NCBI RefSeq assembly: GCF_013166575.1
Contig: NZ_JABKKE010000001.1
Span: forward strand, 124,001-188,000
DNA length: 64,000 bases
Direction: 5' to 3'
Source: Xylanibacter rodentium
GTDB taxonomy: Bacteria; Bacteroidota; Bacteroidia; Bacteroidales; Bacteroidaceae
A program made the position numbers and the translations under genes. Every line of letters starts with the position of its first letter. The first letter of the stretch is position 1. Shown here piece after piece: positions 6,925 to 16,313 of this stretch. The notes under the pieces are model-generated. The model did no database searches. It saw nothing but the letters and a program-made list of their open reading frames with translations, and was not told the origin of the DNA.

Positions 6925-9315
6925 TCAGAACTCCAGCAATACGCGTCCGTTGATTTGGCGTCCCGTCAGGTAATTAGGTACAGCATACTGCTGATTTGTC
7001 ACATCTGTCACCCAATAATAAGAGTTGACATTGCTTATGCCGAACAGGTTGAGACAGTCAATGCCCACCCATAAATTCTTCAACAAAGGACGCTTCTTTC
7101 CGTCCTCGTTGTCGTACGCCCGGTAGCTCATGCCTATATCCGCACGCTTGTATGCCGGAGCACGGAAGTTCTGATATTCCAGCCCACGATGCGGAGGACC
7201 GAAAGGCAAACCGTCGGCAAAGGCCAGCTTCAGCGTCATCTTCCAGCGTTCCGTACCGGGGAAATAGTCTGTGAAATGCAGGTTGACAGCATAGCGTTGG
7301 TCAGTAGGCATAGGTATCCATTGCCCATTCATCTTCTGTCTTGTACTCATCAGAGAGAATGTCACCCACGAGTCCGTTCCAGGTACGAACTCTCCATACA
7401 ACTTCAAGTCGAGACCTGCTGCATATCCGTTGCACATATTCTGTCCGTAATATGTTATCTTCACATTGTTCACGTTGTATGGTACAAGATTGTTCAGTAT
7501 CTTATAGTAAGCCTCGGCCGTGAACTTATACGGCCTCTCCTTCATCTTGAAACGGTAGTCAAAGGCAGCCACAAAGTGTATGGAGCGCTGACTCTTTATC
7601 TTATTGTTTAGCGTAGCAACGGTTACTCCCCCCACGGTGGTTGTGTCGCGCAGTTCTTTGAAAAACGGAGTCTGATAATAAAGTCCCGTTGCCAGACGGA
7701 ATGTCATGTTCTGGTCGAATGCCGGTATTATGGCCAACGATGCGCGCGGAGACACCACCGTCTCCTTGTTGAACGACCAATTGCTGAACCGGACACCATA
7801 GTTCAATGTATACAACGTCTGGTTTTCTTCGCCGGAGGCAAAACGGTAAGTATCCTGTACATATCCCTCAATACGGTTGGCATCGAGCCGGTTTCTCGAA
7901 TTGAGCGAATAAATCAAATCAAGTCTGTCGGCAGAGTGAGGCATCGAATATCCGGCCGAATCCCGCATCTCATACTCACGCGAGTTTTCCTTTATCTTTT
8001 CCCGCTTGTATGTCATACCGGCTTCAATGTCGTGATGTTTGGTCTTGTGCTTTACCATCAGTTTCAGACTTTTCACATCGGCAGTCAGATAGTTGCGTGC
8101 ATGCTCCATGTATGTTCCTACACCGAGGTTTACATTTGTCTGTGTATCGTCAAGCCAATATTGCCCTTGTGTATCGTATGTCTCCTGTTCCTTGGTATAA
8201 AATGCCGATGCCAGCAGCGACACTGTAGTACGGTCGCCAAAATGGCGCGAGATGCCCAATGTACCGAAATATGTGCGGAAGATGTCCTTCTCCTGACCGT
8301 CAAAGTATACTCGGAACGACTTCACGTTCTCCATCGTTCCGAAAGACGTCTCGCGATCGGTCGGCTTGAAGTTGTAGTGATTTTCCGATATGTTACCGAT
8401 AAAATCCATCGTCCACCGACTGTTCGGTTTATAACTGAGATACGTCTGGTAATCAAGGAAGTTGGGCTTATACTCGCCTTTTGTCTCCAACGAACCGAGC
8501 AGGTAGCGATTGGTCTTGTACCTTATACCATGACTCATGGCCAGCTTCTTCGATGCAACGCCAGCATATGCACTTGCCCCTAACAGCGACGCCGACACTG
8601 TAGCCTCGGTACGCTTCGGACGCTTGTAGGTTATGTCAAGGGCTGACGACATCTTGTCGCCGTATTTGGCTTCAAATCCTCCCGACGAAAACGCCACGGC
8701 CTCCACCATGTCGGGATTGATGATGCTGAGTCCCTCTTGCTGACCGCTGCGTATGAGCAACGGACGGTATACCTCCACATTGTTGATATACACGGAGTTC
8801 TCGTCAAAACTGCCGCCACGGACATTATACTGCGACGACAGCTCGCTGTGCGTAGACACTCCTGCCTGTTGCTGTATCAGTTCCTCGACAGCATTGCCCG
8901 ATGCCGTGGGCACGCTCTTCATGTCTTTTATGTCAAGACGCTCTGTACCGGTGGTCTGCCGGCGTTTCTCCGTCACCACCACCTCACCCAATGCCTGCAT
9001 GGACGGCAGCTGCACCTCTACGTGCATCTTTCCCTTTGGCCGGCGGAACACACGCTTTCGGGCGTTGTATCCCACCATCGAGAACTTCACGACAACGCTG
9101 TCCCCTGAATCCAGAGATATGCTGAACTCCCCTTTCAGGTCAGTCATCACCATCTTCCCCTGTTCCAGGCATGACACCGTAGCCAATTCTATCGGATTGT
9201 TCTCCTCGTCCACCACACGCCCTGTCAGCGTGAATCCGTCGGCAAAAACGCCCGTATATGCCGTTGTCAGCATTATGAGCAGTGCTATATATCGTATATT
9301 GAAATAAGTCTTCAT
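6925..9315 (-). CDS. TonB-dependent receptor with carboxypeptidase-like N-terminal domain
   Basis: An outer-membrane gated channel of 796 residues. I chose ATG 9315 because it gives a signal peptide (MKTYFNIRYIALLIMLTTAYTGVFA); the longer frame to 9510 is not supported. After the signal come a carboxypeptidase-regulatory-like domain (about 27-105, GRVVDEENNPIELATVSC), a plug (about 115-230, with EELIQQQAGVST and NVRGGSFDENSVYINN) and a beta-barrel ending in F. No SusD partner is adjacent, so it is more likely a receptor for a metal complex, peptide or cofactor than a Sus-type glycan importer. The substrate is not visible. Confidence 0.9.
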   Translation of the reverse strand: MKTYFNIRYIALLIMLTTAYTGVFADGFTLTGRVVDEENNPIELATVSCLEQGKMVMTDLKGEFSISLDSGDSVVVKFSMVGYNARKRVFRRPKGKMHVEVQLPSMQALGEVVVTEKRRQTTGTERLDIKDMKSVPTASGNAVEELIQQQAGVSTHSELSSQYNVRGGSFDENSVYINNVEVYRPLLIRSGQQEGLSIINPDMVEAVAFSSGGFEAKYGDKMSSALDITYKRPKRTEATVSASLLGASAYAGVASKKLAMSHGIRYKTNRYLLGSLETKGEYKPNFLDYQTYLSYKPNSRWTMDFIGNISENHYNFKPTDRETSFGTMENVKSFRVYFDGQEKDIFRTYFGTLGISRHFGDRTTVSLLASAFYTKEQETYDTQGQYWLDDTQTNVNLGVGTYMEHARNYLTADVKSLKLMVKHKTKHHDIEAGMTYKREKIKENSREYEMRDSAGYSMPHSADRLDLIYSLNSRNRLDANRIEGYVQDTYRFASGEENQTLYTLNYGVRFSNWSFNKETVVSPRASLAIIPAFDQNMTFRLATGLYYQTPFFKELRDTTTVGGVTVATLNNKIKSQRSIHFVAAFDYRFKMKERPYKFTAEAYYKILNNLVPYNVNNVKITYYGQNMCNGYAAGLDLKLYGEFVPGTDSWVTFSLMSTRQKMNGQWIPMPTDQRYAVNLHFTDYFPGTERWKMTLKLAFADGLPFGPPHRGLEYQNFRAPAYKRADIGMSYRAYDNEDGKKRPLLKNLWVGIDCLNLFGISNVNSYYWVTDVTNQQYAVPNYLTGRQINGRVLLEF

Positions 9316-9424
9316 TGTATTAGATAACGATAAAATATATGTATTATTGCCACATACATGAATATAATAACGCGGATTATGACAGGCATACGTAAAATAT
9401 ATCACAACAATACCAACCATCCAT

Positions 9425-10423
9425 TCACCACTTATACCTCCACGACATGACAGTGTTGAGCCATCGTGCCGAAAAACGGAACCAGCGATAGGTGCTGACG
9501 GGTTTCCCACCGAAACGCAGGATAAATTCGCGAAACGGATTCTTGCTGAACGGAAGTCCTACATCCATGAAGTGTATGTGCGAATATCCACGCGAATAGG
9601 CATTGTCTATGGCATGCCAGATGGTCATGACATCCGGACGGACCATAACGAAACTCTTGCGCAGAAATGCGAAATACCACAGATAGGCATCACCTTCCGA
9701 ATATGCACACGCACAGCACCCCACCACACGGCCTTTGTACCGTGTGACAAAAAGCCGGGCATGCTCCGTCTGCATCAGTCCGCGGAAGAAGTTGCAGTCA
9801 GGAATATACCGCTTCAACTTGAACCGGTTGTGACTTCTGAGCAGCGCACAGAAAGCTCCGAGTTCCTCCTCTCCCTCCACTTCTGCCGTCACCACCCCCT
9901 TTTCATAGGCCCGTTCTATGCGCTTCCTCATCTTCCGGCCCAAACGTTCTGCGGGCGGCATACTGTGCAGCGAATTGTGTATTCCCATCCAGTGAACAGG
10001 AAAAAAGCCGGCCTCACGCAACAGTTTATATCCGAACATCTTTCCCGAAAGATTGCTTATCTCGACATACATCACACGCACTTGCAGCCGTGACATCAGC
10101 GACACAAGCATTTCTCTGAAAAGTTCCGTAACGGTATATTCCCCATCACCTGTCTCCGACAAGTCCGCCACATACTCCCCCTCACCCCATATCCGGCAAT
10201 GGGCACACAGGCAAGGCGACAACAGAGGCCTGCGGTGTCTAACGACAGCGAGCAGATGGCCCAGCACGCGACCGCCTCCATCTGTCACAACAGCCATATA
10301 AGGCTGCTGACGCGGTGTCTGCTCCAGCAGTGCAAACAGAGACCTGCTGTGAAAGAAGTTGCGGTACTCCATCTCCGGAAGGTCGTCGGCACGGGTATAT
10401 ATCGTTGTCACTGTATTTTTCAT
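9425..10423 (-). CDS. GNAT/FemAB-like acyltransferase
   Basis: 332 residues from ATG 10423. The C-terminal half (about 180-320) has a GNAT-like core: FVTRYKGRVVGCCACAYSEGDAYLWYFAFL, then VRPDVMTIWHAIDNAYSRGYSHIHFMDVGLPFSKNPFREFILRFGGKP, the pattern of FemAB-like or lipid-linked acyltransferases. A TATTTTTG -7 box (10428-10435) ends only four bases before this ATG, so the mRNA would be leaderless or nearly so. The upstream 15-codon extension would then not be transcribed. Its acceptor is unknown. It is 109 nt upstream of the TonB receptor. Confidence 0.72.
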   Translation of the reverse strand: MKNTVTTIYTRADDLPEMEYRNFFHSRSLFALLEQTPRQQPYMAVVTDGGGRVLGHLLAVVRHRRPLLSPCLCAHCRIWGEGEYVADLSETGDGEYTVTELFREMLVSLMSRLQVRVMYVEISNLSGKMFGYKLLREAGFFPVHWMGIHNSLHSMPPAERLGRKMRKRIERAYEKGVVTAEVEGEEELGAFCALLRSHNRFKLKRYIPDCNFFRGLMQTEHARLFVTRYKGRVVGCCACAYSEGDAYLWYFAFLRKSFVMVRPDVMTIWHAIDNAYSRGYSHIHFMDVGLPFSKNPFREFILRFGGKPVSTYRWFRFSARWLNTVMSWRYKW

Positions 10424-10427
10424 TTCG

Positions 10428-10435
10428 CAAAAATA
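10428..10435 (-). promoter_or_regulatory. -7 box for the acyltransferase gene
   Basis: TATTTTTG read on the minus strand, ending four bases from the ATG at 10423. No clear TTTG at -33. It implies a near-leaderless message. Confidence 0.5.
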
Positions 10436-10509
10436 CAAAATCTTTTCATAAAAGCGACAGTCAGACACGTTTTTATGGCCACAACCATCCGTAACCGGGA
10501 AAATTTATA

Positions 10510-10517
10510 TATATTTG
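10510..10517 (+). promoter_or_regulatory. -7 box for the nitroreductase operon
   Basis: TATATTTG fits the TAnnTTTG box, about 43 nt before the ATG at 10561. No good -33 TTTG is seen. It is divergent from the minus-strand box at 10428-10435. Confidence 0.5.
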
Positions 10518-10560
10518 CATCACGTTTACATTATTACATGTCAAATAACATATAAAAACC

Positions 10561-11088
10561 ATGACAGACTTCAAACAACTCGTACAGCAGCGACGCAGCT
10601 GCCGAAAATACACAGACAGCGAGATTGATGCCGAAGACATCAGGCTTATAATGCGTGCGGCACTGATGTCACCGACGTCCAAGGGACAACGCAACTGGCA
10701 CTTCATCCTTACCGACGACAAGACAACAATAGAGAAACTGGCCGACGCCAAAGACATGGGCTCACAATTCATGAAAGGCGCCGCTGTGGCCATAGTCGTG
10801 ACCGGCGACCCGCTGCAGAACGACTGTTGGGTGGAAGACGGAGCCATAGCAGCCATTTCAATGCAGTATCAGGCTGAGGAACTCGGCCTGGGCACATGCT
10901 GGATACAAATGCGCGGACGCGGTCTGAGCGACGGCACCGCCGCCGACGATGTAATACGCGGTGTGCTCGGCCTGCCCGACAACTACAACGTACTCTGCAT
11001 TATTGCTGTCGGGCAAAAAGCCGACGAGCGCAAACCGCAGAACGAGGACAAACTGAAATGGGAAAACGTACACATAGATAAATTCTGA
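10561..11088 (+). CDS. Nitroreductase family protein
   Basis: 175 residues. It starts FKQLVQQRRSCRKYTD, the FMN phosphate-binding RxSxRxY pattern of the nitroreductase fold, followed by MRAALMSPTSKGQRNWHF and a C-terminal GLPDNYNVLCIIAVG. FMN-dependent reduction of a nitro, quinone or enone group is expected; the substrate is not known. First gene of a four-gene plus-strand run. Its stop overlaps the next start by one base (TGATG), so translation is probably coupled. Confidence 0.88.
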   Translation: MTDFKQLVQQRRSCRKYTDSEIDAEDIRLIMRAALMSPTSKGQRNWHFILTDDKTTIEKLADAKDMGSQFMKGAAVAIVVTGDPLQNDCWVEDGAIAAISMQYQAEELGLGTCWIQMRGRGLSDGTAADDVIRGVLGLPDNYNVLCIIAVGQKADERKPQNEDKLKWENVHIDKF

Positions 11089-11864
11089 TGAAAATAGTAT
11101 TAGCAGGTGCAGGCAAACTCGCCACCAATCTCGGACAGGCCCTGCACGCAGCCGGACACGACATCGTACAGGTGTACAGCCGCACAATGGAGTCGGCAGC
11201 GGCACTGTCCGCCATCGTGGGCGGCTCTCCCGTCACCGATACCGGAGCCATTACCGACGATGCCGACGTATATATCATGTCGGTCACCGATGCGGCCATG
11301 CCCGTCCTTGTCCCCGTGATATGTAAGGGACGCGAACAAAAGGTATTCGTACACACGGCCGGCAGTATGCCGATGGACGTGTTTCAGGGCATGGCACTGC
11401 ACTACGGAGTGCTCTACCCTATGCAGTCGTTCTCAAAAGAGCGCAAGGTCAACTTCCGTGAGGTGGCATGCTTCACCGAGGCCAACGACGAGTATGCCGC
11501 CGGAATAATCGGACGTCTGGCCTGCGACGTCAGCGACAATGTGAAACCGCTTTCGTCAGAAGCCAGGAGGCATCTGCATCTGGCAGCCGTCTTTGCCTGC
11601 AACTTCGTAAACCACTGCTACGCCATCTCGGCCGACATCCTCGCCCGCCACGACATTCCCTTCGACGTGATGCTGCCCCTCATCGACGAGACTGCACGCA
11701 AAGTGCACAGCATCACTCCGGCATCGGCACAGACAGGCCCTGCCGTGCGATACGACGAGAACGTGATACGCAACCAGAGCATGCTCCTGCGCAACAATCC
11801 TCTGATAAAGGAAATATACGAGAGAATGAGCATGAGCATACACCGCAAATACACAAAGGAATGA
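11088..11864 (+). CDS. Rossmann-fold protein with DUF2520 domain
   Basis: 258 residues. The N-terminus ([33 protein letters not shown]) has a GxGxxxxN dinucleotide-binding loop and an Arg after beta-2 that favours NADP. The C-terminal half (about 120-255) is helical and matches DUF2520 ([22 protein letters not shown]). These look like prephenate- or ketopantoate-reductase relatives without assigned substrate. It overlaps the nitroreductase by one base and the next gene by four bases (ATGA), a tight operon. Confidence 0.85.
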   Translation: MKIVLAGAGKLATNLGQALHAAGHDIVQVYSRTMESAAALSAIVGGSPVTDTGAITDDADVYIMSVTDAAMPVLVPVICKGREQKVFVHTAGSMPMDVFQGMALHYGVLYPMQSFSKERKVNFREVACFTEANDEYAAGIIGRLACDVSDNVKPLSSEARRHLHLAAVFACNFVNHCYAISADILARHDIPFDVMLPLIDETARKVHSITPASAQTGPAVRYDENVIRNQSMLLRNNPLIKEIYERMSMSIHRKYTKE

Positions 11865-12379
11865 TCAACTACGACCTTACGAAAATACGGATGATAGCAT
11901 TCGACGTGGACGGTGTGCTCAGTTCCGGGACAATCATGCTGCACCCCGAAGGCGAACCCATGCGCACCGTCAACATAAAAGACGGCTACGCCATACAGCT
12001 CGCCGTCAGACTCGGGCTGCGTATAGCCATCATTACCGGTGGCAAAACCAACAGCGTATACAAAAGATACACCGGCCTGGGTGTTGAAGACGTATATATG
12101 GGATGCAGTGTCAAGATCAATACATACGACGGACTGCTGAAGAAGTACAATATCAAAGACGACGAGGTGATGTACATGGGCGACGACATTCCCGACTACG
12201 AAATCATGCGCCGTTGCGGATGTCCCGTATGTCCTGCCGATGCCTGTCCCGACATCAAGGACATATCCATATATATAAGCGACAGAAACGGAGGACACGG
12301 ATGCGGACGCGACGTGATAGAACAAGTGTTGCGCGCACAAGGCAAATGGCTCAACGGCCGGGAGGCATTCGGGTGGTGA
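11861..12379 (+). CDS. kdsC: KdsC-like HAD phosphatase
   Basis: 172 residues from ATG 11861, which overlaps the preceding stop by four bases; a longer upstream frame covers the previous gene and is rejected. HAD motifs: FDVDGVL (14-20), ITGGK (about 57-61), a Lys in [10 protein letters not shown] and MGDDIPDYE (about 104-112). The lack of a cap domain and the length fit KdsC, which removes phosphate from 3-deoxy-manno-octulosonate 8-phosphate for Kdo/lipid A synthesis. A related KDN- or general sugar-acid phosphatase is possible. Confidence 0.83.
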   Translation: MINYDLTKIRMIAFDVDGVLSSGTIMLHPEGEPMRTVNIKDGYAIQLAVRLGLRIAIITGGKTNSVYKRYTGLGVEDVYMGCSVKINTYDGLLKKYNIKDDEVMYMGDDIPDYEIMRRCGCPVCPADACPDIKDISIYISDRNGGHGCGRDVIEQVLRAQGKWLNGREAFGW

Positions 12380-12427
12380 CCGGAAAGCCAAAGGCCTGCA
12401 AAAACAAACTCCAAAACAACAATAACA

Positions 12428-13012
12428 ATGCTCGACAATCTTAATAAATACAATATCGTTCTGGCAAGCAATTCCCCCAGACGCAGGGAACTGCTTGCCG
12501 GACTCGGCATACCGTTTGAAGTGCGTGTGCCTGACGATATAGACGAGAGCTATCCCGCAGGAGAACTCAAGGCTCACGACGTACCCTTATACATAGCCGC
12601 CAAAAAAGCCGACGGCAACCGCATATACATGAATCCCCGCGACCTGCTCATCACTGCCGATACGGTGGTGATAGCCGAAGGCGAGATTTTAGGCAAGCCC
12701 TCCGACAAGTCCGAAGCCTGCCGCATGTTGCACAAGCTGAGCGGCAAGACCCACTGCGTGGTCACAGGTGTCTGCCTTACCACATCCGACAGGCAGAGCC
12801 GCTTTTCCGTGTCGACCGATGTAACGTTCAAGACACTTGCCGACGAGGAGATAGACTACTATGTATCCACCTGCCGTCCGTTCGACAAGGCCGGAGCCTA
12901 TGGCATACAGGAGTGGATTGGCTACATCGGCGTGACCGGTCTCAGCGGAAGCTATTTCAATGTGGTGGGCCTGCCGGTGCAGCGCATATACAGCGAACTG
13001 CTGAAGTTCTGA
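12428..13012 (+). CDS. maf: Maf-like nucleoside triphosphate pyrophosphatase
   Basis: 194 residues with the Maf signature ILASNSPRRRELLAGLGIPFEV (11-32), the catalytic Asp region ITADTVVIAEGEILGKP (about 75-91), SGKTHCVVTGV, and the C-terminal GAYGIQEW..I..I.GSYFNVVGLPV. It hydrolyses non-canonical or m5-nucleotide triphosphates to monophosphates (house-cleaning). It is the last gene of the nitroreductase-KdsC run, 48 nt after kdsC. Confidence 0.92.
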   Translation: MLDNLNKYNIVLASNSPRRRELLAGLGIPFEVRVPDDIDESYPAGELKAHDVPLYIAAKKADGNRIYMNPRDLLITADTVVIAEGEILGKPSDKSEACRMLHKLSGKTHCVVTGVCLTTSDRQSRFSVSTDVTFKTLADEEIDYYVSTCRPFDKAGAYGIQEWIGYIGVTGLSGSYFNVVGLPVQRIYSELLKF

Positions 13013-13144
13013 CCTTCCAAGCACTGCAATATACAGAATATGCACACAATAATGACGAACAATCCATGTATTTAACAAAAGAGAACAAAAAACACGTTCA
13101 ATACTAAACAAAAGTTAATACATGGAAAATAATTGTCCAAAGTG

Positions 13145-13175
13145 TTTGTCCATTCAACAAGAATGTGTACCTTTG
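13145..13175 (+). promoter_or_regulatory. Consensus Bacteroidetes promoter for a short transcript
   Basis: TTTG (13145-13148), 19 nt, TACCTTTG (13168-13175): a full match to the TTTG-N19-21-TAnnTTTG consensus. It points to the right, where only a hairpin terminator follows within 50-80 nt. Confidence 0.8.
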
Positions 13176-13178
13176 CAT

Positions 13179-13256
13179 CGTACAACTAGTAATTTTAATC
13201 TATATTTATCATTTTCCTAATTGGAATCTGTCTGTGAAGATAGATTCCTTTTCTTT
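13179..13256 (+). ncRNA. Candidate small RNA of about 75 nt
   Basis: A consensus promoter (13145-13175) is followed, with no open reading frame, by an 11-bp hairpin and T run (13223-13260). The predicted transcript begins near 13179-13182 with an AT-rich 40-nt single-stranded part. The next genes point the other way, so it is not their leader. No known RNA family was recognised. A relic of a lost gene's promoter is the alternative. Confidence 0.45.
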
Positions 13257-13260
13257 TTAT
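13223..13260 (+). terminator. Rho-independent terminator
   Basis: GGAATCTGTCT (13223-13233) pairs with AGATAGATTCC (13238-13248; one G-T pair) around a four-base loop, then TTTTCTTTTT. It may also receive minus-strand transcripts from the DUF5675 gene, but there the T run is missing. Confidence 0.8.
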
Positions 13261-13273
13261 CCCCCTTTAGGAC

Positions 13274-13684
13274 TCACATCACCTCTATCACTATCTTCTC
13301 GCCCCTTGCCAACGCCTCGACCATACGGTTCATCAGAAGTGTAAGTGCAGAGCGCGAGTTGACCAGCCGCCCGCGAAGCCTGTTCCACCCCACGAGGATG
13401 CATCCCTCGGTGTCATCGGCAGTGTTGCCTGCGTGTATCCTTATGCCGCTGAACCGTGGCACCCCCAGCAGCAGCGGCAGCCACCGTCTGAACCGTGGCG
13501 ACTTGGTTATCACTACCGGATATGCCCCCTCTCCGATGGCAGTGCGGCCCGGCACCTTGGCTACGCCTCCCGCCAGATTGCGCCATTGCGGCTCCAGCGT
13601 GTCACAGAAGTACTGTCCGCCTATGGCAAGACGCCCGATGGTGTAACCATCCTTCTTCGCAATTCGTGTCAATGTAATCTCCAT
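13274..13684 (-). CDS. DUF5675 family protein
   Basis: 136 residues. It contains CDTLEPQWRNL, AIGEGAYPVVITKSPRF and IRIHAGNTADDTEGCILVG; the last stretch (HxGN...DTxGCI) is typical of DUF5675, a family seen in prophage-like and conjugative cassettes of Bacteroidetes and resembling L,D-transpeptidase/endolysin-like folds in its His-Cys arrangement. Enzyme activity is not shown. It is the last gene of the minus-strand cassette, 51 nt after the DUF3987 gene. Confidence 0.82.
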   Translation of the reverse strand: MEITLTRIAKKDGYTIGRLAIGGQYFCDTLEPQWRNLAGGVAKVPGRTAIGEGAYPVVITKSPRFRRWLPLLLGVPRFSGIRIHAGNTADDTEGCILVGWNRLRGRLVNSRSALTLLMNRMVEALARGEKIVIEVM

Positions 13685-13735
13685 AACTCTCTTATTTTAA
13701 ACATTAAAAAAAAACACCAAACATCATACAGCCTC

Positions 13736-16153
13736 TCACATCATCTTGACATACACCCCCTTCTTCCTCCCCTTCTTCACGTATCCCCGCTCCATCCAGT
13801 AGGCCACGAGCTTGCGGTTGGCATCGACGGTCTTGTCGGGTCGCAGCCTTTGCACGTCGTCGCGCGTGAAACTCTCCGGCAGCTTGTCGTAGACATCTGC
13901 TGTATATACCTTGCGCTCAGCCGTGCGCCATTTCTCGCCCACAGCCTCCTTGCGTTCGCGCATCATCACCGAAAACTTCATGTACTGCATATCCAGACAG
14001 AAGTCGGCCACCACGCGCGCAAACTTTATTGCCGACGACGACACTGTGAGCACACCCGTGCGCTCGAAGTCGTCCAGATGCTCCATTATCGCGTATGCCA
14101 CGCCCGCCCGCGTACCTATCAGAGCCGTACGCTTGCGCAGATCGTCCAACTCGTAGTCGAGTTCGTTCTTTGCCCTGTCGGCCTGAGCCTCGCACCACTT
14201 GTACATAGACTTTGTCAACGTAGTGGCATCCACGTGTCCGCCCAACCGGTCCAACCGCCATGCCACAGAGCGCACCAACCCGCGTTTTTCCTCATTCATC
14301 TCTTTGCGGCATTCCATCATCCTGAACGGCTCTGCGACCATCGGAAAATACATCAGTCGCGTGGGCAGTCCCGAGAGCACCGTACCCTGCGGCACAAACG
14401 TGTTGAAAGCATCTTCCGTACCCGAGATTACGAGATTGTAGTTCACCTCCACCTCACCGTTTATCACCTGGTCACTGGCATAGTCCACACCCCAAGGCTC
14501 GTTGTGAAACGCCTTGCAGTATATGTCGTTCTTCTCTATCCACGTGCCGCCGCGCTGCGATCTGATCGCCGTGGCCAGCTCCGTCTCGCATGAGTACAGG
14601 TGCAGACCCGTCCGCGACATCCCGTCGGCGTTCTCCTCCACGGCGTCCATAAGCCGGGTGATGAGCATGGCGTTGGATATCTGTATCGGCACCACCCTTA
14701 TCACAGGGTGCGGGCGTTCCATCTGCTTGCGTTCGTTCTTCCGCAACTCTTTCTCACGACGGTATTCGGCCTCCATATGCCGGCCTTTGGCGTCGGCCGC
14801 ACGCACCGGCTCCATCCACATGGCATCGAGCTCACGGATAAAGGCCTTGCCGCTTGCCGCCGGACCGATGATGAATACGAGGCCCGAGAGCCGCGTCTCG
14901 CTGCCGTCGAAGTGGTCGAAGCGTATCCTCGTGAGCAGTGTGTATATCATCACCAGCTGAGCCAGCACAGCACCCATCCGCAGCCGCGGCTCCACCGTCT
15001 CCGTCGCCTCTTTCAGTCCCGGAGGCAACGTGGGCAGGCGCCGCCACCACCGTGCCCACGACCTGCGGCTGCAGGCCGCAGGTGCCCTTTGGTCGTCTGC
15101 GGCGGCACATGTGGTGGCGGCATATTCTCTCTTTGCCTCGGCCACCACTCTTTTCAGCCTGCGCGGCATGCTGCACGGGGGAGCCGAGCAGGCCGAGCGC
15201 ACCACAGCTTTCAGCTCGGATTCCGACAGTCCCAGCCTCGGCAACACGCTGAGAAGCAGCTGCTCCCTGTTGTCGCAGATATGCCGCAGATGCATCGCCA
15301 GCTGATACAGCTTGGTGTTGCGCTCGCCCTCTATAGGCACACCGCCGTTGTACTTCCACCAGACGTCGATTATCTGCGAGTAAGGAATGCCCGAGAATGA
15401 CAGGGCGGCCGCCTCTGCCGCCCATTCCGCCCCTGCCGCCGGTAGAGGCGGAGGCTCTACCGGCGGCAGGGGCTCATTCACCTTGAGCGCATCCTCCGCA
15501 CCGGCATCATGACCTGCCGCATCCGGCCCCCAGACCGTCTCTTCTCCGGGGAAAAAGAAAAAATATCCCCGTGGCACGACAAACGAGCAGCGGGCATAGT
15601 CCTTCACCGACGCATCGTAAGTATCATCGCCCAGCCGCGTAGCCATCCATTGCTGCGCGGCAGCAGGCGTCATGCCGTGCGGGATGCGGAATATGAGCCG
15701 CAATCCCTCATACGACGGAGTAATGTGCGCCAGCACAATGCCCAGACGTGCGGGCTGCCCGTCACAAGCGGCGAGCACCTTGTGCTGCCAGTAATCGTGT
15801 GGCGACCCGATATGGTCGGCATCATACATGGCCAGTCCCGACGGCACAGCCTCCGAGTTCTTGCGATGGCCCGAGGGAAAAGCGGCATGAGGCATTATTA
15901 CAGGCAACTGCTTTTTCAGCCGGCTCTTGCGTACCTCATAGTCGGCATGTGTCATCCCGCCGCTGTCGCGCGTCGCTTTCAGCTGTCGCAAGTCGGCACA
16001 CACGGCAGCGACACGCGGCGAGTCGACAGCGGAGTTGAGTCTGTCCCACGTACACATCTCCACCCTGCCACTCACACTGTCAGCATAGCCGAATCCCAGT
16101 GGCCTGGCTCCCTGCGGTGTATTCAAATTTTCATTCGATGTGTTCATATCCAT
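13736..16153 (-). CDS. BT4734-like/VirE N-terminal and DUF3987 domain protein
   Basis: 805 residues. The N-terminus (about 50-215) is the BT4734-like domain (GLAMYDADHI, LRLIFRIPHG, YARCSFVVPRGYFFF), related to primase-polymerase folds. The middle and C-terminus (about 380-720) form DUF3987 with a P-loop-like GPAASGK (about 425-431) and a helicase/DnaB-like layout (LYSCETELATAIRSQRGG, LVISGTEDAFN). The C-terminal tail (about 745-800) resembles a small winged-helix. Such proteins are frequent in Bacteroides accessory cassettes; a replication or DNA-maintenance role is presumed only. It has its own promoter at 16209-16238. Base use is G+C richer than its neighbours. Confidence 0.85.
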   Translation of the reverse strand: MDMNTSNENLNTPQGARPLGFGYADSVSGRVEMCTWDRLNSAVDSPRVAAVCADLRQLKATRDSGGMTHADYEVRKSRLKKQLPVIMPHAAFPSGHRKNSEAVPSGLAMYDADHIGSPHDYWQHKVLAACDGQPARLGIVLAHITPSYEGLRLIFRIPHGMTPAAAQQWMATRLGDDTYDASVKDYARCSFVVPRGYFFFFPGEETVWGPDAAGHDAGAEDALKVNEPLPPVEPPPLPAAGAEWAAEAAALSFSGIPYSQIIDVWWKYNGGVPIEGERNTKLYQLAMHLRHICDNREQLLLSVLPRLGLSESELKAVVRSACSAPPCSMPRRLKRVVAEAKREYAATTCAAADDQRAPAACSRRSWARWWRRLPTLPPGLKEATETVEPRLRMGAVLAQLVMIYTLLTRIRFDHFDGSETRLSGLVFIIGPAASGKAFIRELDAMWMEPVRAADAKGRHMEAEYRREKELRKNERKQMERPHPVIRVVPIQISNAMLITRLMDAVEENADGMSRTGLHLYSCETELATAIRSQRGGTWIEKNDIYCKAFHNEPWGVDYASDQVINGEVEVNYNLVISGTEDAFNTFVPQGTVLSGLPTRLMYFPMVAEPFRMMECRKEMNEEKRGLVRSVAWRLDRLGGHVDATTLTKSMYKWCEAQADRAKNELDYELDDLRKRTALIGTRAGVAYAIMEHLDDFERTGVLTVSSSAIKFARVVADFCLDMQYMKFSVMMRERKEAVGEKWRTAERKVYTADVYDKLPESFTRDDVQRLRPDKTVDANRKLVAYWMERGYVKKGRKKGVYVKMM

Positions 16154-16208
16154 TGCTTTTTTACGTTGTCATATCCGTACACACTCCCGTTTCAGAAGCG
16201 ATACGGCA

Positions 16209-16238
16209 CAAAGGTAGCACTAAAGGCGCACATACAAA
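16209..16238 (-). promoter_or_regulatory. Promoter of the DUF3987 gene
   Basis: On the minus strand TACCTTTG (16216-16209) is preceded by TTTG (16238-16235) with an 18-nt spacer, one base shorter than usual. It lies about 55 nt upstream of the ATG at 16153 and overlaps the T run of the upstream gene's terminator. Confidence 0.6.
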
Positions 16239-16272
16239 AAGTCTCCGCAAAGCCCGTGCAGCTTGCGGAGAC
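16236..16272 (-). terminator. Terminator of the upstream cassette genes
   Basis: GTCTCCGCAA (16241-16250) and TTGCGGAGAC (16263-16272) form a perfect 10-bp stem. Read on the minus strand it is followed by TTTTT (16240-16236). It separates the 16314 gene from the DUF3987 gene. Confidence 0.7.
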
Positions 16273-16313
16273 AAAATGAAGAAAATCGTGAAACGGACGG
16301 TGAATATCCGTAC

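Noticed and set aside
9316-9510. N-terminal extension of the TonB receptor
   Set aside because: It would bury the signal peptide behind 65 residues; ATG 9315 gives a clean signal.
11618-12577. 319-codon minus-strand frame over kdsC and its neighbours
   Set aside because: Overlaps three well-recognised plus-strand genes; no credible domain.
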